Assembly: GCA_030606285.1 (NCBI GenBank)
Contig: JAUWGS010000002.1
Location: forward strand, 189,612 to 253,611
DNA: 64,000 nucleotides
Source of the DNA: Planctomycetales bacterium
Lineage (GTDB): Bacteria > 4484-113
Reading direction: 5' to 3'
Below the pieces are notes generated by a model, which did not search any database, was not told where the DNA came from, and worked only from the letters and a program-made list of their open reading frames with translations. The number at the start of each line of letters is the position of its first letter. The first letter of the stretch is position 1. The position numbers were made by a program, and so were the translations under genes. Shown piece by piece: positions 8,262-19,300 of the stretch.

Positions 8262-9953
8262 CTAGTCCAGCATCGGGTTCAACGGCCAGGCATGCCAGAT
8301 TCCCTCGGAGATAACGCTTCCTTCCTTTTCCCCATAGAGGCGCACGTAGTAGAAGCGCAGCTTGTGCGGATAGCGCTCGTAATTGTAACTTTCGTAGGGG
8401 AACCTGGACTCGGTGCCCTTGGCCAGCTCTTGCTCGTACAGTTCTAGCAGCTTGGCGACCATCTGTTTATCAGTAACTTGTACTATGTATCCGTTCCCCT
8501 GGCTCCATTCCCGGTGCCAGGGCTCGAACGTATGTCGGGTAATGGGGCTAAGCCATCTGTTGATTAAGTATCCAGCATGTTCCGATGAGACGCGTTCCAG
8601 CCATGGCTCGCTACCGTACTTCAAATTCGGGAGAATGACCTCCGCCATCTGTTCCCAGGTTGTAATGCGCTCGTAGTCAGATGCGGTAAGGTCTTCTAAC
8701 CGATGCAGGAATGAGTAAGGGTTACCAGGCATACAAGCGAGAGTGCGTTCTTCGTTTTCGGTAAGCTTCTCCCAGTACACGATTTCACTTCCGAGAGGTG
8801 GGTCTGGAATGTCCCAAGTCTCGCATATCTCAGGGAATTCCCCATGTTGGGAGACTTGCAGGTAGGGCATCATTCGCTCGTAGGCAGCTTCAACGTCCTC
8901 TTCATAGGCCCACTCATACCCCGCTTCAACGTTCTCTTTGGTTCGGCGCCAGACGTCCGTTATCATTGGACGTTTCTCAAGTTCCACCTCGGTCATACTA
9001 GCATCACTGAATCTCTGTGCTAGACCCGCGATGACCTGATCTCGGTCACGCTTGAGGGGCTTTCTCCACGCACTTCGGTCACACAGGCACCACGCCACGC
9101 CTTCCCAAATGATTTCCTCATCTCCGTACAGGCGGTAGACAAAATAGGCGACTGTCTCAGGATTCTCCTCAAGAAAGCCCACCGTGTATTCATCGCCGGT
9201 CTTCCGCGCGTGTGCCTGTGCGAGTTCGTACAGCCCGGTTCTTTCGGTCTCGTCAGTAATCTCGCGGATTAGTCCGTTGCCCGGCGAAAACTCCTCATGC
9301 CAGGGCTCGAACAGACCGCCGGTTATCCAGTTCGTATAGCGAGTGAGCACGCTCTTGCGAAACCAGTCGGCATAATCCTCGTCGGAGAGTTCCTGTTGGC
9401 GCTCCTTCTTCCCGAATACAGAGCTCCGCAAATCCACAAGCAGCGTCCTCTTACGCTCGCACGCTACGATGTCTCGCGTAGACTTCAGTTCGGTGTGTCC
9501 GCTCCGGGCCATCAGCTGTACAAGCCGGAGTGGAGTGCTGCCGTCGTACATGTTGCCCAATGGACCTTTCCCGCGGTAGCGGACCATGAGCGCTCTCTGC
9601 TCTGAAGGTGAGAGTTTATCAAGCGGCTTCACCTCCCCGGTGAGAGTAACGCTCGCATAAACGGAGCCGAGAGGGGTGGCAAGCTCGTTGATCCCCCAGT
9701 AGTCCAGCAGCAACGGCAGCGTCCGATAGTCGCTCAAACTTTGTGGAACGTCCGGGTCCGGGTAATCCTCGCCCGGCTGGAAGAACTCATCCGAGAAGTC
9801 AATCGGAGTGTTCCACGTGACTTGCTGCAACAGCCGTGCGTATTCGTCTATAAGCTGCTCACGTTCGTTATCGCCGCTTCTGGCGAGCTGTCTGCACGCA
9901 ACGCCAACCAGCACTAGCAGCGCACCTGCGCCAACTATCAACCAGCTTCTCAT
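8262..9953 (-). CDS. Predicted lipoprotein with two 'FEPWHxEFSPGN…RLYG…EG(V/I)W' modules
   Basis: N-terminus MRSWLIVGAGALLVLVGVACRQ (lipobox). Internal repeats shared with 11188..13524. Confidence 0.75.
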   Translation of the reverse strand: MRSWLIVGAGALLVLVGVACRQLARSGDNEREQLIDEYARLLQQVTWNTPIDFSDEFFQPGEDYPDPDVPQSLSDYRTLPLLLDYWGINELATPLGSVYASVTLTGEVKPLDKLSPSEQRALMVRYRGKGPLGNMYDGSTPLRLVQLMARSGHTELKSTRDIVACERKRTLLVDLRSSVFGKKERQQELSDEDYADWFRKSVLTRYTNWITGGLFEPWHEEFSPGNGLIREITDETERTGLYELAQAHARKTGDEYTVGFLEENPETVAYFVYRLYGDEEIIWEGVAWCLCDRSAWRKPLKRDRDQVIAGLAQRFSDASMTEVELEKRPMITDVWRRTKENVEAGYEWAYEEDVEAAYERMMPYLQVSQHGEFPEICETWDIPDPPLGSEIVYWEKLTENEERTLACMPGNPYSFLHRLEDLTASDYERITTWEQMAEVILPNLKYGSEPWLERVSSEHAGYLINRWLSPITRHTFEPWHREWSQGNGYIVQVTDKQMVAKLLELYEQELAKGTESRFPYESYNYERYPHKLRFYYVRLYGEKEGSVISEGIWHAWPLNPMLD

Positions 9954-10013
9954 AGCAGGCTCCTTGGCCTATGGACTTACCGCAGCAATTCTACAACACT
10001 TCAGCCCGCCCGC

Positions 10014-11102
10014 TCAATCCAGCTCGCGTTCGAGCTGCTCCAGCGCCTCGTATAGCTCATCCAGCGTGCGCCAGAGCTCGTCAAACTCCCGGTCGCGCTC
10101 GCGGTCACGGTCTTCGAGCACGCGGTGCAGCTCTTCGATGGCGCGCCACATCTCGCGGTCCTGCTCTGCTGGACGTCGGTTGAAATCTACACGGAGTTCG
10201 TGCAGCGCCCGCTCCATTTCGCCGAGCCGGCGCTCCATGTCGCCGCGCTCGCGGTGCATCCGCTCCATCTCCTCCATCATCGGGCCCATGCGCTCCCTGA
10301 GTTCCTCCATGTCGGGCATCGGCGGATGGGGTGGGGCGAATTCGCCGTCGGGTTGCATGCGGAAAATAAACATCTTGGGATGCTCCCCCGGCGGCACCGG
10401 CGGCATAGGTGGCATAGGCATACCCATCTTTGGCATCGGAAGGTCGATCTCGAAATCCTCACCGCATTTCGGGCATGTGACAATCACTCTGCCGAAATTC
10501 GTATTGAACTGGGGAGATTTAATCCTTTCCTGTGCATCTCGTCCGCGCTCGCCGTGAAAGACTGACTCGGTGCTGCGAGGTTCGCCGCGCTGCATAATCA
10601 TTATCTTGCGCCTTTCGCCGTCGGCGGGCATCTTGTGCTTCTTGCCCAGCAGGAAGCGCTCGTGGCTTCTGCGTTCACAGCCCTCATCGTCTCCCTTGTG
10701 CATAACGATGATTCTACGGTTCTCCTGGGCACGAAGCTCAGGCCCCGGCGCGAAGACAGCCGCCCCGACGTGGCCCATCATTTTTGTGCCGAACACTCCG
10801 GCCAGCCCTTCGCCGCCTTCGCATTCCGCGAGAGCTTTGCGTAACGCGTCAAGCTGCTCCGGGCCAAGTTCCAGCCTGAGTATCAGCCTGTCGCCGTCAA
10901 GTTCGATTTCGCCGCCCAGGGCGCGCAGCGAGTTGACCAGCATCATGGCGTGGACGTAAACCCCGATGGCGGCTTCATTGCCGGTGAACGTCATTGCAAC
11001 CGCGATGTTCTTTTCCACCGTCTTTTCTTCGTCGGCGAACGCCGCGCCGGCGAGCGTGAGCGAAAACAGCGCAATCACAAGCACAAGCAGTATCCTTCTC
11101 AT
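10014..11102 (-). CDS. Secreted/periplasmic protein with Glu/Arg-rich predicted coiled-coil C-terminus
   Basis: Start chosen at MRRILLVLVIALFSLTLAGAAFADEE (signal peptide). C-terminus REREFDELWRTLDELYEALEQLERELD. Contains 'TCPKCGEDFEIDLPMP'. Confidence 0.7.
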   Translation of the reverse strand: MRRILLVLVIALFSLTLAGAAFADEEKTVEKNIAVAMTFTGNEAAIGVYVHAMMLVNSLRALGGEIELDGDRLILRLELGPEQLDALRKALAECEGGEGLAGVFGTKMMGHVGAAVFAPGPELRAQENRRIIVMHKGDDEGCERRSHERFLLGKKHKMPADGERRKIMIMQRGEPRSTESVFHGERGRDAQERIKSPQFNTNFGRVIVTCPKCGEDFEIDLPMPKMGMPMPPMPPVPPGEHPKMFIFRMQPDGEFAPPHPPMPDMEELRERMGPMMEEMERMHRERGDMERRLGEMERALHELRVDFNRRPAEQDREMWRAIEELHRVLEDRDRERDREFDELWRTLDELYEALEQLERELD

Positions 11103-11187
11103 GAGTCCCTCCTCAGAATGGGATTTCCGCCCCAATGATAGTATGTCGCAGCCCCGCTGGCAATTGTGCAACCGATAAACAACGTTT

Positions 11188-13524
11188 CTAAGGCCCCCCG
11201 TTGTTGGCCGCGAGAATAACCTCGTAGAGATTGGGCTCAATCTCCTTCAAGCTCTTGACCTTCAACTTCACCCAGTTCCCAGTCGATTCATCCCAGGCGG
11301 CAAATTCGCTACTTTTCAGTTCGTATAGCAGTATGTTCGCGAACCGAGCAGTGCCTTTACTGTCCGTAGACTCGTTGTGAGACGTTCGATACGAGTATTC
11401 CACATTCAAATAGGTATGTACCCAGGGCTCACCGTGGGACCCGTAAACCCGCGCAATCACGTTTACTAATCTTGGATACAGCCGCGCATAGCCTTCTTCC
11501 CTCATTTCCGCATACTTAGCCGCGTTTATGACACCCCACACGCCTTCTGCGATGATGCTCGTTTTCCCGTACAGGCGGAAGTAGTAGTAAGCGGTACCCC
11601 GCGATGTTCTTTTTAGCTTGGCCAGTTCGCGTGGGTTTTCTATGCGCCGAATGTACGCGTTGCCCGGCGAAAACTCCTCGTGCCAGGATTCCAGCGGTAT
11701 CCCTGTGCCTGCACTTATGCAGGCATGCGGGAACTCGCCGATTAACATTCGATCGCGGTCTTTGTTTGCTCTAATTTCTTCGTAAAGCTCACGGGTGCGG
11801 ATCGCGTCCAGACCGTATAGCATCTCTTCCACAGAGCTAAACGAGCTTTTTCCTCGTATAGCCAGTTCGTTCGCCACCCACCACACGGGTGCCCGCAGCG
11901 ACCATCGGCTGTTCGTCCTCTCGAAGGACGCCAGCAGTAGCTCTTCCTCGCGGCTCAGTTCGTCTAATGGAAGAAGCGTATGGTATAGCGGCTCCCCGTC
12001 TATTTCGCTCACTCCTTGTTGCAGCGTGCAATTGCCGGTGCGTATTACGTCAAGCGATCCGTATCCCATGTCGGCGGGCACGTCATACTTGCCGTGCGGG
12101 ACGCGCTTTCGCGTTTCTACTTCGCGCGTCGTCAGGAGACTGGCGGAGCCATAGGAATCGTACGTGGCGGACGTCCTTTTTGAGGGTATCCAACCAGACA
12201 TCAACTTGTGCAGTTCGTCGTACATATCCTGAACAGTCATTTCCGAAACCGGAGGCTCGCTGGCGGTAATTTCCACGAGAACCTGGCTTTTAGTCTCCCC
12301 ATGGTATTTCTCAACTTCTATGTCGGTGAAATACCCATCAGCGTCGCGCACTTCGAAGTGGCTGCTGGTGAAACTCCATCCAAAATCGCCTATGAAATCC
12401 TCGGGGGTAACACCTTCAAAGACCACCTTACCTTCGGCATCGGTCGTCTTCAAGCTTTTTGCCCCCTGTTTGGTGGACACTTTGACTGTTGCGCCCTCCC
12501 ACGGAGTCCCGTCAGGTTTCGTTACTGCAACTTCAACTGTTATCGCGTCCAGCCCTGTGATGGCCTCTATTCTGAAGACATCAGGCTCTGCTTGGGGTAA
12601 CGCTGCTAGCACAACTCCCTCACCAATAACTTCCTCGATGCCGTACAAACGGAAGAGGTAGAAAGCGAACCTGTCTCGAAGCCTATCGCCGTTAGGATGG
12701 TCACCTAGAAAGGATTCAAGCTGAGACGCTGGTTTCAGCTCCGAGTGTGGATGTTTGCCCACACGACTCAGCACGATCTCCGGGTTAACCTCAAGGATTT
12801 CCCGCTCGACTATGTCGAGCGCACTAGCGTCGGTTATTTCGAATATCAGCGCATTCCCCGGCGAGAACTCGTCGTGCCAGGGCTCGAAGAAGCCGCCAGT
12901 CTGCTGGTTGGCGATGAAGCGCAGGTACCGCTTGGCGAAACGCTCCTCCCAGCGTCCACGCGCGGAGAACATCCTCCGGTCGTTCAATAGGTATTCCGGA
13001 ATCCCCGACGAGTAAAACGCAAGTTCCAGAAGCTCCGGCAAGCTCCCGATTCTACTGACTCCATTTTCAGCCATCCTCTCGGGAAAGCTCAAACAGAGCG
13101 GTGCATAAACGTTCAATGGATCCAACGTCCGCTCCGGAGAGATGAAAGTGGAAAACAACTCGAGACGCTCGGCGCGCGAAAGCTCCTTCCAATCGGGTAG
13201 CTCACTCTTGGCAATGTCCAGTGCCTCTGCAAGCTCGTCAGTTAGCGGAATGTCTCCATGTTGCCACAGGTCGTAATACGTGTCGGGAAACTTACCGTCC
13301 TCAGGCACCGGCACCCAGAACTGAGCATCCCTCAGGGCCGCATCTTCATACGAAACGAATTCACTGATCTGTCGGTCGCCAAGTTTTACCTGCTCAACCT
13401 CGACCGCGAACAGCGTCCAATCGAGTTTGGGTTCATCTGTACCAGTGCCGAAAAGCGAAGACGCAGCGAGGATGATAGCTGCAACGAATGCAACGCCGAT
13501 GAGCCACAAGAAGACTCTGTGCAT
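11188..13524 (-). CDS. Membrane-anchored protein with two 'EPWHxEFSPGN' modules and a carboxypeptidase-regulatory-like (Ig-like) middle domain
   Basis: 'FEPWHDEFSPGNALIFEITD…FRLYGIEEVIGEGV' and 'LESWHEEFSPGNAYIRRIEN…FRLYGKTSIIAEGVW'. Middle region 'VTKPDGTPWEGATVKVSTKQGAKSLKTTDAEGKVVFEGV'. Confidence 0.75.
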   Translation of the reverse strand: MHRVFLWLIGVAFVAAIILAASSLFGTGTDEPKLDWTLFAVEVEQVKLGDRQISEFVSYEDAALRDAQFWVPVPEDGKFPDTYYDLWQHGDIPLTDELAEALDIAKSELPDWKELSRAERLELFSTFISPERTLDPLNVYAPLCLSFPERMAENGVSRIGSLPELLELAFYSSGIPEYLLNDRRMFSARGRWEERFAKRYLRFIANQQTGGFFEPWHDEFSPGNALIFEITDASALDIVEREILEVNPEIVLSRVGKHPHSELKPASQLESFLGDHPNGDRLRDRFAFYLFRLYGIEEVIGEGVVLAALPQAEPDVFRIEAITGLDAITVEVAVTKPDGTPWEGATVKVSTKQGAKSLKTTDAEGKVVFEGVTPEDFIGDFGWSFTSSHFEVRDADGYFTDIEVEKYHGETKSQVLVEITASEPPVSEMTVQDMYDELHKLMSGWIPSKRTSATYDSYGSASLLTTREVETRKRVPHGKYDVPADMGYGSLDVIRTGNCTLQQGVSEIDGEPLYHTLLPLDELSREEELLLASFERTNSRWSLRAPVWWVANELAIRGKSSFSSVEEMLYGLDAIRTRELYEEIRANKDRDRMLIGEFPHACISAGTGIPLESWHEEFSPGNAYIRRIENPRELAKLKRTSRGTAYYYFRLYGKTSIIAEGVWGVINAAKYAEMREEGYARLYPRLVNVIARVYGSHGEPWVHTYLNVEYSYRTSHNESTDSKGTARFANILLYELKSSEFAAWDESTGNWVKLKVKSLKEIEPNLYEVILAANNGGP

Positions 13525-13608
13525 TACCGCTCTCCCGATGTGAAGCTGCCTTGTTAGACCACTTCACGCGCCAAGTGGTTCGCAAACGCCTGTATGTGCT
13601 GAATCCCG

Positions 13609-15012
13609 CTACCCCGCAACTTCCGGCTCGGCGGAGGGAAGCTCGAGCTGGCCTTCCTTGCGCCGGCTGTGCGGCGCGGGCGATGCCAGCGGCATTTCCT
13701 CGTGCTCATCAGCTTCTTCGTCGTCCGCCGAGAAAAACGGCACAATGCTCCCCGAGAAAACTCGGCTGACTTCCTTAGCGTCCACCGTGAGTGTCCCGCT
13801 CTCCTTCTTGGTGGGCAGTTCGTACATGTAATTCAGCAGCAGCTTTTCGGTGATGCTTCGCAGGCCGCGCGCCCCGGTTCCGAGGTTCTTCGAAAGCTGG
13901 GCGATGCGTTTAAGTGCGCCGCGCGTGAACTTCAGCTCCACACCGTCCTCGCGGAACATGTACTGGTACTGCTTGACCAGCGCGTTGGCAGGCTTGTAGA
14001 GGATGTCAACCAGCGCCTGCTCGTCAAGCTCTTCCAGCGCCGCAACGACGGGTAGCCGGCCCACCAGTTCAGGGATGAGCCCGTACTTGATGAGGTCGTC
14101 GGGCTCGACGTGCTGCAGCGTTTCGTATCGGCCCCGCTCCTCCTTCTTGCCGGCAACGTCCTTGCCGGAGCGGAAGCCGATGGTGCGCTGCCCCAGGCGG
14201 CGCTCGATGACCTCTTCCAGCCCGTTGAAGGTGCCACCGCAGATAAACAGTATGTTGTTGGTGCAGATCTGCAAAAACTCGTCCTGGGGATGCTTGCGGC
14301 CGCCGTGTGGCGGGACGTTGGCGACGGTGCCCTCGAGGATCTTGAGCAGCGCCTGTTGTACGCCCTCGCCTGAGACGTCGCGTGTGATGGACGGGTTCTC
14401 GCTCTTGCGGGAGATCTTGTCCAGCTCGTCAATGTAGATAATGCCCCGCTCGGTGCGGGCCAGCACTTCGGGAGGATTGGCGTTCGGTGCCTGGGCCTGC
14501 GCTATCTGGTACAGCCGGAGCAGGATGTTCTCCACGTCCTCGCCCACGTATCCGGCCTCGGTCAGCGTGGTGGCGTCCGCGATGGCGAAGGGAACGTCCA
14601 GAATGCTCGCGATTTTCTGCGCCAGCAGCGTCTTTCCCACGCCGGTCGGCCCGATGAGCAGGATGTTGCTCTTCTGCAGCTCGATCTTGGGCGATGTCAG
14701 GGAGTTGACCCGTTTGTAGTGGTTGTAGACCGCAACGGCGATGACTTTCTTGGCAAGGTTTTGCTTGATGACGTGCTCGTCAAGGTACTTGACGACCTCA
14801 CGCGGGGTGGGCACTTCGCCCAGCGCGACTTTGGGCGCTGTCTGGAACTTGGGGCCGTCGAGGAGCTCCTTACAGATGTTTACGCACTCTTCGCAGATGT
14901 AGATGCCCGGACCCTTGATCATCCGGACGTTGCGCGAAGACTGCTCTTCGCCGCAGAAGCTGCACCGGGGGTTGCCCGAGTACTTCCCGCTTTCCTCACC
15001 AGAGCCAGCCAT
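13609..15012 (-). CDS. clpX: ATP-dependent Clp protease ATP-binding subunit ClpX
   Basis: N-terminal zinc finger CSFCGEEQ…CEECV, Walker A GPTGVGKT, '[10 protein letters not shown]', 'GRLPVVAAL'. Start chosen at [13 protein letters not shown]. Confidence 0.97.
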   Translation of the reverse strand: MAGSGEESGKYSGNPRCSFCGEEQSSRNVRMIKGPGIYICEECVNICKELLDGPKFQTAPKVALGEVPTPREVVKYLDEHVIKQNLAKKVIAVAVYNHYKRVNSLTSPKIELQKSNILLIGPTGVGKTLLAQKIASILDVPFAIADATTLTEAGYVGEDVENILLRLYQIAQAQAPNANPPEVLARTERGIIYIDELDKISRKSENPSITRDVSGEGVQQALLKILEGTVANVPPHGGRKHPQDEFLQICTNNILFICGGTFNGLEEVIERRLGQRTIGFRSGKDVAGKKEERGRYETLQHVEPDDLIKYGLIPELVGRLPVVAALEELDEQALVDILYKPANALVKQYQYMFREDGVELKFTRGALKRIAQLSKNLGTGARGLRSITEKLLLNYMYELPTKKESGTLTVDAKEVSRVFSGSIVPFFSADDEEADEHEEMPLASPAPHSRRKEGQLELPSAEPEVAG

Positions 15013-15120
15013 AGATTGATAATTATACCATTGGGAGCCAAGGCGGGACCTAAGCAGCCCGGCGCGCAAGATTAGCTCCTGCTAAGCAGCCAAAGCAAGG
15101 GACCGACAGTCGGGACGGTG

Positions 15121-15924
15121 CTACCCCAGCTTGCGCCAGATCAGGACAGCCTTACCGATGATCTCCACGTCCTTGGGATAATCGAGGACGATCGGGCGGT
15201 AGTTTCTGTTTGCCTCCTGCAGAAGCACTTTGTCACCCTCGAGGTAAACGGTCTTGACTGATGCCTTCCTGCCGCGCAGAGCCACCACGGCAATGTCACC
15301 GCTCTTCACCTTGGCTGTCGGGGAAATCACGACAACATCGCCTTCGAGGATCCCCGCGTCTATCATCGAGTCCCCGGTAGCTACGAGAGCGAATGCGTCG
15401 GGATGGTCCTTGAGCTCTTTTTCGGGCAGCTTCAGCGTCTTGAGAGCCTTAGTCTTCCCTTTAGCCGATGGCAGTAGAATCCCGGCAGGCATGGCGTCAA
15501 ACACCGGCACTGACCTCATAGGCGGACGGCGGCCGCTCGGAGCCTTCGTGCCCACCTCCGCCTGCGCGATCTCGCCAACCCGGCGCCTGAGCTGTTCGAC
15601 TTCCTTGCGGAGACTCACAACCTTCTCAATCGTGACCTGCTTGCCCGAAAGCGAGTCATCTGTGAGTCCGCTCACTACCAGAAGGTGATCGAGCGGACAG
15701 CCCAGCATCTCACTCATCCTTTTAAGGACTTCGGGTGAAGCCCGCCGCTCACCGTGCTCCATTCGTGAGACATAGCTGGGATGGAGATCCAGTTCTTCTC
15801 CGAGGCTGACCTGGCTCATCCCCATCTTCAGGCGCAATGAGCGGATCAGCTTTCCGAACTCGACATATGGCAGCTGTACGGAAGCAGCAGTCTTTGATTT
15901 TGAAGTTCGTCGTTTTCTTTTCAT
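15121..15924 (-). CDS. XRE-family transcriptional regulator with S24 (LexA/CI-like) peptidase domain
   Basis: HTH 'MSQVSLGEELDLHPSYVSRMEHGERRASPEVLKRMSEML', AG cleavage-like site 'DAMPAGI', Ser 'ATGDSMIDAGI', Lys 'GRKASVKTVY'. Confidence 0.9.
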   Translation of the reverse strand: MKRKRRTSKSKTAASVQLPYVEFGKLIRSLRLKMGMSQVSLGEELDLHPSYVSRMEHGERRASPEVLKRMSEMLGCPLDHLLVVSGLTDDSLSGKQVTIEKVVSLRKEVEQLRRRVGEIAQAEVGTKAPSGRRPPMRSVPVFDAMPAGILLPSAKGKTKALKTLKLPEKELKDHPDAFALVATGDSMIDAGILEGDVVVISPTAKVKSGDIAVVALRGRKASVKTVYLEGDKVLLQEANRNYRPIVLDYPKDVEIIGKAVLIWRKLG

Positions 15925-16318
15925 GATACCCTTCCTTAGTATTGCCGCGACGCTCGTGCGTCCCGCATAAGTATTGTGTCACATTCTCCCGCACATAGCA
16001 ACCGGCTGTCACAGGCGTGGCCAGTCTTGTGCAGTGAGCTGAAAATGAAGATGCGGTTTCATCTGGCGCACAAGCCTCGCCTCCCGAAGCGCATGGATAC
16101 GGGTGTGGCGGACAGGACGGTTGCTGCTCCCGCCAATGCCCTGTACTGTGCTGGATTCTTGACGAGGGATTGTCCGCAGAATCTACTCGTCAGGCGCATT
16201 GCGCGCAGTTGTACGTTCTGGCACCTCATTACGTGCGGTATTCAAACGCCATTTGTGCGGTAGGAGCAGAGAGCTAAACTGGTATAATTACTCGCTTGGA
16301 GCCGTTCCGAGTTCTGCC

Positions 16319-19300
16319 ATGGGGAATAACCAGGTAAGAGTTCTTCTGATTGAAGGTGACGCGGAGAACGCACGTCTGCTGCGGGATTGGTCGGGCGAGT
16401 CAGGAGAGCAGGAGTATCTGCCCGAACACGCAGGCAGTCTCTCGCAGGGGCTTGAGCGGCTGCACGAAGGTGGCATAGACATAGTCCTTCTGAACCTCTC
16501 ACTGCCTGACAGCCAGGGGCTTGAAGCGTTCAGCTGGGTTAGACGCCAGGCGCCCTCGGTGCCCATCATTGTGCTGGTAGATGATTACGACGAGGACCTA
16601 GCGGCGGAGGTGATGGCGGAGGGTGCCCAGGACTTCCTGGTCAACCGGCAACTTGACGGCAGGCTGCTTTCGCTGGTCATCCGATATGCGATTGAACGGC
16701 ATCAGCTCCTGCACGAGCTCGAACGGCAGAAAGCGGAATCGCTGGCTGAAGTCGAAGAGCGCCTGGTGAGGCAAAACGAGGTGATAATGCAGCTCACCTC
16801 CAGCGAGATTCGGGCGCGCGGGGACCTGGATGCAAGGATCAGGGAAATAACTGAAGCCAGCAGCAAGACGCTCGAAGTCGACCGGGTGAGTGTGTGGCTG
16901 TACAACGACGACCGCACAAAGATCCACTGCGTCGATCTCTACGAGCTGGATAAGGACAAGCACACCAGCGGGTACGAGATGGGTGCGGATGACTATCCCG
17001 CGTTCTTCAGCTCACTGGAGAAGCGTCACACGGTCGCAGCCCCTGTGACTTATACCGGTCCCGTGACGAAAGAACGCTCTCAGTCGCATATCTCTCCTCT
17101 GGGTATAGCGTCCGTAGAGGATGCTCACGGCGGAGCCGCCGGCGGATTCGCTGGAGTCGTGTGCCACGAGCAGGTGGGGGCCGCCCGCAGGTGGACGACA
17201 CAGGAGCAGGCATTCATCGGTTCCGTGACGGACCTGATCTCGCTGGCATTTGAGGAGTCGCGGCGCAAACAGGTCGAGGAACAGCTGCAAAAGCTGTCCG
17301 GCGCGGTGGAGCACAGCCCCGCGTCAATCGTAATCGCTGACACCAACGGCAAGATCGAGTACGTCAATCCCAAGTTCATTGAAGTAACCGGGTACACGCT
17401 GGAAGAAGTCCGAGGCAAGCCCTTCATCTTGAAGTCCGCGAAGCGCCCCGATGAGTTCTACCGGCGCATGTGGCACGACCTGAAGATGGGGAAGACGTGG
17501 CGTGGTGAGCTCATCAACAAGAAAAAGAGCGGCGAGCTTTTCTGGGAGTCCACTTCAATCTCTCCTATCACTGGGCCTCGGGGCGTCGCGACGCATTACG
17601 TTGCGGTTAAGGAGGATGTCACCGAGCGCAAGCGCAAGGATGAGTATATGCGACGGGCGGTTGTGGTCTTCGAGAGCACCAGCGAGGGCATTCTCACGAT
17701 GGATGCTGACGGGACTATCCTCGATGTTAACGCCGCCTTCTCCCAGATAACCGGTTACAGCAAGCAGGAAGTCGTTGGGGAGACCTCCAGGATTTTGATG
17801 TCGGACCGTCATTCCCCCCAGACCTACGGGGAGATGTGGAAAGACGTTCAAGCCTCAGATCACTGGTGGGGTGAGGTGTGGGGCCGGCGCAAGAACAACG
17901 AGCTCTTCCGCATCTGGATGACCATAAGGGCGGTCAAGAACGACGAAGGCGAAACGACACACTACGTTGGAGTGCTTTCCGACATCACGAAGGTCAAGGA
18001 GAGTGAAGAGGAGCGTGAGCGCCTGGCGCACTACGATACGCTCACCGAGCTCCCGAACCGCATCCTGCTTCGCGAGCGTTTGCAGCAGGCGCTGCGCCGG
18101 GCCGAGCGCGACCGGAAATCCGTTGCGGTGCTCTTCCTGAATTTCGACGGCTTCAAGAATATCAACGCCCGCTGGGGGCATCAGGTTGGTGACGAGATAC
18201 TCGTGCAGGCGGCGAAGCGCCTGACCGATTGCGCGGGTGAGAACGATACCGTGGCGCGGTCGGCGGGAGACGAGTTTGCAATCGTTTTATCCGGGATTGC
18301 GAGCGCGGAGAGTAGCGCGCGCATCGCCCAGAAGATGATAGATTCGGTTTGCCGGCCCTTCCCCGTCGGAGACGAAGAAGCCTTCCTCACAACAAGCATC
18401 GGCGTCACTGTGTACCCGTTTGATGGTGACGACGTAGACAGCCTGCTTAATAACGCTGACGTGGCGATGAATCAGTCGCGGGCTCAGGGCGAGAACACGT
18501 ACAGCTTCTACTCCAAAGGGCTCTACGAAAAAACCGTTGAGCGGATGTCTCTGGAGTCTGACCTGCGCCGCGCAGTGGAGCGGGGGGAACTGCTGCTGCA
18601 CTACCAGCCCCAGATAAGCCTGGAAACCGGCGCGATTGTTGGGCTTGAAGCGCTGGTTCGCTGGATGCATCCGGAGCGCGGAATGGTCGGGCCCGGTGAG
18701 TTCATACCGCTGGCGGAGGAAACGGGTCTCATCCTGCCGATTGGCGAATGGGTTCTGCGCGAGGTATGCCGGCAGAGCAAGGAGTGGCACCGGGTGGGCA
18801 TCCCGCATGAGCGCATCTCGGTAAACATCTCGGGGAACCAGTTCAAGCAGCAAGATGTGATTCAAGTGGTCACCCGGGCTCTGGTCGGCGCGAGCGACCC
18901 CCGCTACCTGTGCCTTGAACTCACAGAAAGCGGAATCGTTCAGGACCCCGAACTTGCCGTTGCGACGCTCGGTCAACTGAAAGAGCTGGGATTACACCTC
19001 TCCATCGACGACTTCGGGACGGGCTACTCATCGCTTGGCTACCTGAAGCGCTTCCCGGTGGATGAGCTTAAGATTCCGCAGTGGTTCATCCGTGAAGTCT
19101 TGACCGACTCCGGTGATGCAGCCATCGTGGCCGGGACCATCGTGCTGGCACGCAGCCTTGGCCTGAAAGTAGTCATCGAGGGTGTGGAGAACGAAGGCCA
19201 GTTCACTTTTGTGCGCAATAAAGGTGCCGATGTAGTCCAGGGCTTCCTCTTCAGCCGCCCCCTGCCGGTGGATGAAGCTGAGAAGTTCCTGCTCAAAGGC

